A model generated the notes under the pieces. That model worked only from the letters and a program-made list of their open reading frames with translations. It was not told the DNA's origin and ran no database searches. The position numbers and the translations under genes were made by a program. A stretch of 8,708 bases of DNA from an uncultured Muribaculaceae bacterium (GTDB lineage: Bacteria; Bacteroidota; Bacteroidia; Bacteroidales; Muribaculaceae). The stretch is taken from the NCBI GenBank assembly GCA_938039795.1, contig CALHWU010000105.1:1-8708 (forward strand), written 5' to 3'. This document shows positions 1-6,800 of the stretch, piece by piece (position 1 is the first letter of the stretch; every line of letters starts with the position of its first letter).

Positions 1-1505
1 ACATAATTGAGACCCGCGAGAAAATCGCCGGAGAGTACTCCGGCATTAAAACGATCGCTGTTATAGTCGACAGCCTCCATTCTTATGATATCCCGGGATG
101 CGCCATTATAAAAAACTCCCGGCATCGACGCTTTGAGAGTGCCCTGTATGTCGGCAAGATTCTTGTCAGCTATCACATACTCCACAGGGCTTTTGACTGC
201 GTCGGCATCCGTTGACTTGTCGCCGGGAAAAGATCCGAATTCATACAGAAATCTGAATGCATCGCGACCTACCTCTCCGAATCCCACTATGAGCGCTTTC
301 AATGGAGACGATACCGTAGCCGGATTGCTATCGCTGAACTTCACTACTCTGACCGGATGACACTCAGAATCCATTTTAAGCAGTTCCACAGCCATGTGTG
401 ACGAGTCCACGATCTTCAGACTGATGTGTTTATTTAGCGCCACGTCCTGGATCACTCTGTTTGGCCCGTTGTAGCGCGCATGACAGTAAACACGGTGCTT
501 CACCCGGCGGTCGGCCGCTATCCGGCTTATGGTCGAATCCTTTGCAAGAGCGATTATATTTCTGATATTCAGCTCTTCGTCATCACCCATAAAAAACACG
601 TGGAGCTGTGGATCAGGAGTCGCGTGAAGACGCTGGATGAGTTGTCGTATTTTCGTAAGGCCAAGATAGCCGAAAGCGTCAAAATCAGGGCGTGTAGTGA
701 TATCGTCGTCGATATCGTCGAACTGCTGGCTTGCGATAGCCAGCTTTGCTCCCATCTTCTGTGCCTCCATGAATACTTTCCGCTTGTGGGCCATCAGTCC
801 GACAATACCGCTCCAGTCATCATTGTCGTCCTCGCTTACATTGGCCTCGTCGATGATCACTACAACTGCTTTCGGATCCTTCCTCATTATGTCCCTTGCA
901 AGAAGCTGCGAAGGATGATTGTTGCCAAAGAAAAGATAAAGATGACTGTGGGAATGTCCTATGTGAGTGCCGTATGACAGACGCAGATATGCCGACAGAC
1001 GCGAATACACCAGTCCAAGCAGCACAGCCACCGTGCATGAAAACGACAATACGGTCTGCACGGATATCCACCCCTTCAAAGCGGGGTACTGGTTGAGATG
1101 ATCATATATATTGCCGTCGACATTGAGCATGAACAGTTCGAGCGAACATATAACTGACCGCAGGATGTGTTCGGTATTGGAAAATCTGACAACATGTCCG
1201 TTGACCGGCGCGCTCCCTATCTGTCGGAATACGTACATGAACATAAGCGTCCCGATGATCAGGAAAAGTCCCATCAGAGTAGCAAAGAATTTCAACGAGA
1301 AATCACGGGCATAGAGCCTCTGTGCAGGCCTGAAGAAAGCTTCGCGCAACTGTCCTACGATAGACCACAGCAACGCGATTCCTCCGAGCGCGAGAAGAAT
1401 GACGGCGATAGCCAGTCCCGACTCTCCGCCGAGCGCTATCACTGCCAGAAATATGCCGATACCGGCTATAACCAGTGTACCACGCAGAAATGCACTATTT
1501 CTCAT
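1..1505 (-). CDS. Putative membrane protein with tandem RCK/TrkA-N-like domains (3' end outside window)
   Basis: An open frame of 501 codons runs from the ATG at 1505 off the left edge with no stop, so the C-terminus is missing. Hydrophobic segments at about residues 9-27, 31-50, 72-93 and 147-168 suggest four membrane helices. Two Rossmann-like units follow. The first starts near residue 188 (strand LYLFFGNN, then AVVVIIDEA with acidic D219). The second has a clear nucleotide-binding loop, GFGEVG at 408-413, then a strand ending in D447. Membrane helices followed by paired Rossmann domains resemble RCK/TrkA-N regulated ion channels or transporters, including CASTOR/POLLUX-like proteins. The region between helices 3 and 4, where a pore loop would sit, reads SLELFMLNVDGN and lacks the TVGYG potassium filter, so ion transport is only an inference. 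The ATG overlaps the stop of the upstream gene (ATGA, 1502-1505), which fixes the start and suggests translational coupling. Confidence 0.8.
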   Translation of the reverse strand, partial: MRNSAFLRGTLVIAGIGIFLAVIALGGESGLAIAVILLALGGIALLWSIVGQLREAFFRPAQRLYARDFSLKFFATLMGLFLIIGTLMFMYVFRQIGSAPVNGHVVRFSNTEHILRSVICSLELFMLNVDGNIYDHLNQYPALKGWISVQTVLSFSCTVAVLLGLVYSRLSAYLRLSYGTHIGHSHSHLYLFFGNNHPSQLLARDIMRKDPKAVVVIIDEANVSEDDNDDWSGIVGLMAHKRKVFMEAQKMGAKLAIASQQFDDIDDDITTRPDFDAFGYLGLTKIRQLIQRLHATPDPQLHVFFMGDDEELNIRNIIALAKDSTISRIAADRRVKHRVYCHARYNGPNRVIQDVALNKHISLKIVDSSHMAVELLKMDSECHPVRVVKFSDSNPATVSSPLKALIVGFGEVGRDAFRFLYEFGSFPGDKSTDADAVKSPVEYVIADKNLADIQGTLKASMPGVFYNGASRDIIRMEAVDYNSDRFNAGVLSGDFLAGLNY

Positions 1506-1954
1506 GAGCCTGAATCAGTTTTTTCGTCAGTATTGACTTCCGATACCAGCGAATCCCACGCGCAGGCCAGATACTCCATCGCTCTGGAAGCGGACTTTCT
1601 GTCAAATTCGGAAGCGTTCCCCGCCTCTGCCGCTTTCCAGTAATGTTCTACACATCGCCATGCGCTTTCGTACGTTTCCCTGTTGAACCGCCCTTCATAT
1701 TCTCTGCTCGACTTCATGTCGTCATTACGCTGGCGTCGGCCCTCGTTAAGATATTTATACTGCGCAGCACTATTGTAGAGACGATAAATCAAAACTGCCA
1801 CTACCGCAATGCCGACAAGCACTGTCAGACATATGATCAGCAGACTCAAAAGGTCGATCCACGCCAGATCCACACACCTGTCAGAGAGACAGTGATCAAG
1901 ACCGCTCAACGAAATATTTGCGATAAGAGCTGTTACAGATGCTGAATGTAACAT
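1502..1954 (-). CDS. Small single-pass membrane protein, unknown function
   Basis: This is a 150-residue protein I do not recognise as a named family. One strong hydrophobic segment at about residues 34-58 is followed by a basic, charged stretch (residues 63-95) and an apparently helical C-terminal half containing Trp, Tyr and Cys (residues 95-140). The tail is acidic and polar. This fits one membrane anchor with a cytoplasmic helical domain. The stop overlaps the start of the RCK-like membrane protein by 4 nt, so the two are probably one operon and may form a complex. The ATG at 1954 is the most upstream Met in the frame and the next is Met80, which would lose the membrane segment. There is no clear Shine-Dalgarno site, which is common in Bacteroidetes. 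A TAnnTTTG box lies about 40 nt upstream. Confidence 0.65.
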   Translation of the reverse strand: MLHSASVTALIANISLSGLDHCLSDRCVDLAWIDLLSLLIICLTVLVGIAVVAVLIYRLYNSAAQYKYLNEGRRQRNDDMKSSREYEGRFNRETYESAWRCVEHYWKAAEAGNASEFDRKSASRAMEYLACAWDSLVSEVNTDEKTDSGS

Positions 1955-1994
1955 AGCCTGTAGAGAATGGTGATAAGATTGAAAAGGTGATATG

Positions 1995-2002
1995 CAAAGC
2001 TA
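1995..2002 (-). promoter_or_regulatory. Candidate -7 box for the leftward membrane-protein operon
   Basis: Read on the minus strand this is TAGCTTTG, an exact match to the Bacteroidetes -7 consensus TAnnTTTG, about 40 nt before the ATG at 1954. I see no good TTTG -33 box at the usual 19-21 nt spacing, so the call rests on one element. It sits in the 115-bp gap between the membrane operon and the phage remnant, where nothing else is apparent. Confidence 0.35.
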
Positions 2003-2057
2003 ATGATTTTATCGGATTTTAAGACTATAATGCGGCTGATTATTTTCGAAAAAACGA

Positions 2058-2078
2058 TATGGCCGCCCTATGGCCGCC
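2058..2078 (+). repeat. 11-bp tandem duplication at the left edge of the phage remnant
   Basis: The unit TATGGCCGCCC occurs twice head to tail, the second copy lacking its last base. It lies where the phage MuF frame begins, just downstream of an in-frame stop at 2037. An 11-bp duplication shifts the frame, and the two ATGs (2059 and 2070) open different frames; the first closes at a TAA about 15 codons later. It could be a scar of the event that cut off the 5' part of the MuF gene. Confidence 0.6.
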
Positions 2079-3236
2079 AGGCTGCTCGACTCAAACGGCG
2101 CTCTAAAGCCGTTCGACCGGTGGTTGAATGACGTTTTACCAATCGCCTCGCACCAGTGCGGATCGTGGCTCCGGACGGAGTATGATACGGCCGTCATCCG
2201 GGCGCAGCAGGCAGCGGAGTGGAAGCGGTTCGAGCGTGACAAGGATGTGCTCCCCAATCTCAAATGGGTGCCGTCGACGTCGCCGAATCCGGGAGCAGAC
2301 CACCGGATCTACTGGGGGACGATCCTGCCGGTGGATCATCCGTTCTGGAGTCGTCATCGGCCCGGCGACCGGTGGAACTGCCAGTGCTCTTTGGAATCGA
2401 CCGACGAGCCGGCGACCGGAATTAAGCACGAAGATGCGGTGGATCCGCGAAAGAACGGCCCGCAAAAGGGTCTCAAGGATAATCCGGGTAAGACCGGCAA
2501 TCTCTTCGGGCAGGATCACCCGTATTTTCCGGAGAGCTGCTCGTCATGCCCGTTCGCTGGCGGCATCACAAACCGCCTGGGGTTAGCATTCCGCAACAAG
2601 AAAAAGGATTGCGGACGCTGTCGACGTGTCAACAATGTGATTCCGGACGAAGAGACGGAGCGCAAGAAGCAAGTCCGCGCGAAGTATCGTGAATTAAAGA
2701 ACAACCCCGAATGGCGCGACGTGGAGTATGACAAGCGTACAGGAGGTCTGCGGGGTTCACATGTTGGTCACATAGTCCACGATGGCCCCAAGGCGGAACG
2801 CTTTTTCGAGGGATTAACCTCTACACAGCTTGAACTGGAGTGTCAAAATGAACTTTTCCGCATGGGACATGCAGCCTTATTCCTGGATGAATCGAAAAAG
2901 AAAAACGGAAAGCAGCTCACGGCTCTCGACCTTGAGTTGGATGGAAGAGTAATGGATATACGCTCCATAACAGGACACGGGTGGTATTCGCATGTGTTTG
3001 CGAAGAAAAACGCACAAATCACTAAATATAATGCCCGCGAAGATGTCGAGCACTCCTCTAATTCGGTTTGTCTGTATTTCCACGACCCGTCACTGTTTGA
3101 TCATAAAAAGATGATCAAATCCATGGAACAATTCCGGTACTACCGGGATAAACGTGGCAATTTATTAAAAAGGAAAATTGAACATGTTTATTGTGTGATA
3201 AAGGGAGCAGGCGAGCTACTAAAGTATGATATATAA
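2070..3236 (+). pseudogene. 5'-truncated Mu gpF-like (MuF) head morphogenesis protein with C-terminal toxin/nuclease-like domain
   Basis: There are 388 open codons. Residues 1-60 carry the MuF signature WLRTEYDTAVIRAQQAAEW. Residues 75-108 carry the core GADHRIYWGTILPVDHPFW and the closing WNCQC. Together these identify a minor head protein of the Mu gpF/SPP1 gp7 type, which works at the portal during head assembly. The usual N-terminal part is absent: an in-frame stop lies at 2037 and upstream DNA does not look like phage, so the ATG at 2070 may be fortuitous. Two CxxC pairs (157/160 and 181/184) precede a separate module at about 215-388. Its GGLRGSH segment, ELECQNELFRMGH helix, LDLELDG and MDIR motifs resemble PD-(D/E)XK or CdiA-C-like nuclease domains, with DIR where ExK is canonical. 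MuF proteins with variable C-terminal toxins are a known phage toxin class. The C-terminal module is visibly richer in A+T than the head domain. MuF identity is firm; the nuclease assignment is tentative. Confidence 0.75.
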
Positions 3237-3268
3237 AATAAGCCGGGTTTCTCAAGGAACACCCCGGC
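3235..3268 (-). terminator. Intrinsic terminator of the candidate small RNA
   Basis: On the minus strand GCCGGG pairs with CCCGGC. An inner TTC/GAA stem closes a 5-nt loop, and TTATTTT follows at 3241-3235. On the plus strand the same hairpin follows the MuF stop codon by 5 nt but has no U tract, so it should act mainly leftward. Confidence 0.55.
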
Positions 3269-3300
3269 GCTAACTGGCATGATAGCCTTGCGGCTAAAGA
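3235..3300 (-). ncRNA. Candidate antisense small RNA between the MuF and gpG genes
   Basis: A full minus-strand transcription unit is visible. The promoter at 3337-3307 predicts a start near 3300. A perfect 5-bp hairpin with a GNRA tetraloop, UAGCC-GCAA-GGCUA, lies at 3296-3283. A GC-rich terminator hairpin at 3268-3242 ends in UUAUUUU. The loop is GCAA only on the minus strand, and the U tract follows only on that strand, so direction is well supported. The RNA would be about 66 nt with no obvious coding potential, ending on the MuF stop codon. I do not recognise a known family. It may be a phage regulatory RNA, an antidote-type RNA, or a chance arrangement. Confidence 0.5.
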
Positions 3301-3306
3301 CCATCG

Positions 3307-3337
3307 CAAAAGTAACAATTTTCTCTCAATCTCCAAT
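3307..3337 (-). promoter_or_regulatory. Bacteroidetes-type promoter firing leftward
   Basis: Minus strand: -7 box TACTTTTG at 3314-3307, exact to TAnnTTTG. Nineteen nt upstream is ATTG at 3337-3334, one mismatch from the TTTG -33 box. It lies in the leader of the gpG-like gene, ending 3 bp before its ATG, and points the opposite way. It would drive the candidate small RNA. Confidence 0.55.
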
Positions 3338-3339
3338 CA

Positions 3340-3687
3340 ATGACACCAAAAAAATTTCTCGCCCTCGTCGAAAAGCAGCAGCCGGAGCTGCTGAAACTCA
3401 TCCGCGACGATCTGCCGCGTATCGTCGGCACCAAGGCAATGCAGCACTTCCGGGAGAACTTCGCCCGGGGCGGCTTCGTCGACCGCGATCTGGAGCCGTG
3501 GGAGGTCACCTGGAGACAGAAAACACTCTCCGGAGCGGACGGCCAGCGTGGGCCGCTGCTGTCGCGCACCAACACCCTGCGCAACCGGATTTACTTCCGG
3601 GCCTCCGCCGGGCGCGCCACGATATACAATAACCTCATATACGCCGCCATCCACAATGAAGGAGGCAACATCTTTGCAAGCGCATAA
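3340..3687 (+). pseudogene. 3'-truncated Mu gpG-like virion morphogenesis protein
   Basis: The 115-residue product matches the Mu gpG / phage virion morphogenesis family in layout. It has an N-terminal helix, then KAMQHFRENFARGGF (about 32-46), a W-rich stretch (LEPWEVTWRQ), LLSRTNTLRNRI (about 73-84), and YNNLIYAAIHNEGG (about 96-109). In the family, HNEGG leads into a further segment of several dozen residues. Here the frame breaks off after six more residues at a TAA. The protein is therefore probably non-functional, and phage homology ends near 3665. The gene follows MuF by 103 nt, the usual F-then-G order of Mu-like head modules. Its last codons overlap the 3' end of the tracrRNA terminator on the other strand. 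It is high in G+C, like the MuF head domain. Confidence 0.7.
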
Positions 3688-3719
3688 AGAAAGAGCGAGA
3701 AGCCAAGGCCTCCCACTCT
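3686..3719 (-). terminator. Intrinsic terminator of the tracrRNA
   Basis: Positions 3719-3692, read on the minus strand, fold into a 12-bp stem (GC-rich, a few G-U pairs) around a CTTG loop. The stem is followed by TTCTTT at 3691-3686. It is the strongest hairpin I see in the window and gives a precise 3' end for the RNA made from the promoter at 3804-3774. Confidence 0.8.
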
Positions 3720-3768
3720 GAATGTTTTCACAACGGAATAATCCTTATTGTGATTAGCAGAATTTTAT
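3686..3768 (-). ncRNA. tracrRNA of the type II-C CRISPR-Cas system
   Basis: This trans-activating RNA pairs with the crRNA repeat and is bound by Cas9. Seen in the sequence, in order on the minus strand: a promoter with both boxes; an A+U-rich 5' part reading through AATTCTGCTAATCACAATAAGG, which fits an anti-repeat for the GTTGTGATT... repeats common in Bacteroidetes; a nexus-like hairpin GGATTATTCC; a linker, GTTGTGAAAACATT; and a strong terminator. The order anti-repeat ending in ACAATAAGG, then nexus, then terminator hairpin, matches the type II-C tracrRNA of Neisseria meningitidis. The 5' end near 3768 is inferred from the -7 box and gives an RNA of about 83 nt. The array is outside the window, so pairing to the actual repeat cannot be checked here. 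Confidence 0.8.
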
Positions 3769-3794
3769 TATTGCAAAATTAATCATTACTTTTG
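3763..3794 (+). promoter_or_regulatory. cas9-cas1-cas2 operon promoter
   Basis: Plus strand: -7 box TACTTTTG at 3787-3794, exact to TAnnTTTG. A TTTT at 3763-3766, 20 nt upstream, is a one-mismatch -33 box. The predicted start near 3800 leaves a leader of about 43 nt before the cas9 ATG. The leader is A-rich with no Shine-Dalgarno, typical of Bacteroidetes. Confidence 0.65.
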
Positions 3795-3804
3795 TGACAG
3801 CAAA
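3774..3804 (-). promoter_or_regulatory. tracrRNA promoter
   Basis: Minus strand: TTTG (-33) at 3804-3801, 19 nt, then TAATTTTG (-7) at 3781-3774. Both boxes are exact to the Bacteroidetes consensus at normal spacing. The predicted start is about 6 nt further, near 3768. It overlaps the cas9 promoter on the other strand. Confidence 0.75.
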
Positions 3805-3842
3805 TAATTCCTACAAAAAAAATCAAATCTCACAATAATATC

Positions 3843-6800
3843 ATGAAAATTTTAGGTTTGGATCTTGGCCCGGCATCCATCGGATGGGCTGTAATAGAAG
3901 TAAACGACCAAAAGGAGCCGGTCAGGATTCTTGGAATGGGGTGCAGAATTGTTCCGTTGTCATCTGACGAGTCAACAGGCTTTGAAAAAGGGAAGGGAGA
4001 GAGCAAATGCAGCATACGTACTACGGCAAGAGGCATGCGTCGAAACACTGACCGATTTCAGCAACGCAGAGATCGAGTCAATACGATTCTCGTCAGACTG
4101 GGAATGTCGTATGCTGACGATCACCTCACCCGATTATCTCCCATGGAACTATGGCAACTGAGAGCCGATTGTGCAGATGACAGCAAACATGTGACATTGG
4201 CAGAGCTTGGACGAGTCATCATGCATATCAACAGAAAGAGAGGCTACCGCCACTCCAAATCGGACAATTCGAATGCGAAAGAGACGGAATATGTGGCATC
4301 CGTTAACGGACGATACCGCTCCATTAAGGAATACGGACTGACGGTAGGCCAATATTTCGCCGGTCTCATGAAAGCGTCGGAGGTGACATCGGAAAACGGC
4401 AAACGCCATGTCACATACCGTATCAGGAACGAAGTGTTTCCAAGAGCGGCATATATTGAAGAATTCGATAAGATCATGACATTGCAGAGCAAACGCTATC
4501 CGGAAATACTAACTCCCGAAAATATTGCGGAACTCAGACGCGAGATATTCTATCAGCGTCCGCTCAAATCGTGCAAACACCTGGTCAGCTTATGTGAATT
4601 TGAGAGCCGCGACTATGTGCGTTCGACCGACGGGAAAACGGTTAAGGGAGGGCCTAAAACCGCACCGAGTTCCTCACCGATTGCCCAAGCAGCCCGTCTA
4701 TATGAGACGATCAACAATATCACTTTGGCAAACACCCGCAACAAGAGCAACAAGAATAAGCCTGACCTTTCGATATTCGATCAAGCCGAATCTGTCCCTC
4801 GTGATGCCAGAATGCTGATGGAACGGTATTGCTTCGACAATGAAGAACGCCAGCGAATCTTTGATTTTCTCAACACCCATGAGAAAATGTCGCAAAAAGA
4901 CCTCTTCAGCCTTGTCGGTCTGAAAAACAGCGACGGCTTCCGTCCCGATCAGTCATTAGGCAAAGGGATAAAGGGCAATTCAACATATGTCCGCATAAAG
5001 CAGGCTTTGGGAGACATTCCTCAGGCAGAAGACCTCTTGAGATTCAATCTCAATTTCGTTGAAGCCACTAACGGACGTGACGCTAACGGAGCCACGCTTC
5101 CGAAAGTGATTGCCGAAACCGGCGAGATAGTCAGAATGCTGAGTCCGGAAGTAGAAAACGAACCACTTTATCAACTATGGCATGTACTTTATTCTATCGA
5201 CGACATAGATGAGCTTAAGAACGCTCTGCGCAAACGGTTCGGCATTACCGATGAAGCGGCTCTCGACCGACTGGCGGCGATAGATTTCGTAAAGGACGGA
5301 TATTCTTCCCGATCGGCTAAATTCATGAGACGGCTCATGCCATATCTTGCAGAAGGACTTAAATATTCCGAAGCATGCGAAACGATTGGAGTCAACCATT
5401 CAGACAGCATCACCAAAGAAGAAAATATACAGCGGCAGCTCAAATCATGCCTCCCGCTTCTGCAAAAAAACGCTCTTCGCCAGCCGATAGTAGAGAAGAT
5501 ATTAAATCAGATGACATGGGTCGTAAACTCTGTTGTCGACAAATGGGGCGATGTCGACGAAGTCAGAGTCGAGCTGGCACGCACGCTCAGACAGACCCGC
5601 GAACAAAGAGAGAAGAGATCGAAAGATATTGACCGGCTCGAAAAAGAAAACAAAAACTATGCTGACTGGTATCTGGAACATGGCGTGACGCCGTCGCGCA
5701 ACCGCCTGCAAAAATACCGTCTATGGAAAGAGGCTGGAGAATGCTGCATATATTGCGGCGCGCCAATATCGGCGGCCGAATTGCTCGACAGCATGGAAAT
5801 CGAACACATCCTTCCGCGAAGCGTATTCTTCGACGACTCATTAGCCAATAAGGCCTGTTCATGCCGCAAGTGCAACCGCGAGAAAGGCAACCGCACAGCT
5901 TATGACTTCATGGCTTCCCAGCCTCAGGCCGATTTTGACGCATATATCGCAAGAGTCGAGACTCTATACAACAACAGAGCCATTTCCAAAACCAAATACC
6001 AACGGCTCTTGACAAAAGGGGAGGAAATACCGACCGATTTCCTCAACCGCGATCTAAACGCCACGCAGTATATCACCCGAAAGGCTTGTGAGCTATTATC
6101 GGAAATTTGTCGTGAAGTGAATGTCACTTCAGGAGCAGTTACCGATTTTCTCCGCCATGCATGGGGATATGACATGGTGATCCATGATCTTAATCTTGCA
6201 CGTTATGATCAGGCAGGGCTTGTTGAGGAAGAGACATTCGAACATGCAGGACAGACACACGTCAGATGCAGGATCAAGGACTGGAGCAAACGTATGGATC
6301 ACCGCCATCACGCTATCGACGCACTGACTGTGGCCCTCACCCGTCAGGGATACATTCAGCGGCTCAACAACCTAAACAGTCAAAGCTCTGAGATGAAAGA
6401 GGAGACAGAAGATACCGGAGTCAAACTGAAACCTGGATATCATCTTCTCGAGGAATGGGCAAAAACCAGGCCACATTTTCCCGTTTCGCAGGTCAGCAAT
6501 AAAGTTGCAGACATTGCCGTATCATTCAAACCAGGCAAGAAAGTAGCCGTCAATGGCAAACGATATGCCTATCACCACGGACGCAAAGAGCTCATGCAAA
6601 GCGGTATCACCGTGCCTCGCGGGCCGTTGCATGAACAATCAGTATACGGGATGATTCAGATCCTGACGCCTGACCGAAAGATTTCTGAAGCTTTTCTGAA
6701 TCCGGATATGATCGTCGACCCCAAAATCAGGGAGAAGGTAAACGAACGTATCGCGACATTTGAAGGAGATCTCCAGGCTGCCATAAAATCTCTGAAAAAA

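Noticed and set aside
699..721. Short repeated GATATCGTCGTC-like motif
   Set aside because: It is explained by an Asp/Ile-rich stretch (DDIDDDI) in the minus-strand membrane protein, so it is coding low complexity rather than a regulatory repeat.
133..1643. Several plus-strand open frames (for example 480-977 and 1167-1643)
   Set aside because: They lie opposite one continuous minus-strand frame from 1505 to the window edge that encodes membrane helices and Rossmann motifs. The plus-strand translations show no domain or plausible start context.
1643..1945. Plus-strand open frame of 100 codons
   Set aside because: It is antisense to the small membrane protein gene, which has a clear TM segment and a 4-nt overlap with its operon partner.
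2128..2586. Long open frames overlapping MuF on both strands (2128-2586 plus, 2136-2519 minus)
   Set aside because: These are shadow frames in G+C-rich coding DNA. They are Arg-rich with no recognisable domain, while the overlapping MuF frame has family motifs.
3279..3654. Alternative frames over the gpG-like gene (3279-3632 plus, 3337-3654 minus)
   Set aside because: The frame from 3340 alone shows gpG-family motifs through HNEGG. The others are Arg/Pro/Ala-rich shadows.
3688..3842. CRISPR array or leader directly upstream of cas9
   Set aside because: There are no direct repeats with spacers. The region is explained by the tracrRNA, its promoter and terminator, and the cas9 leader.
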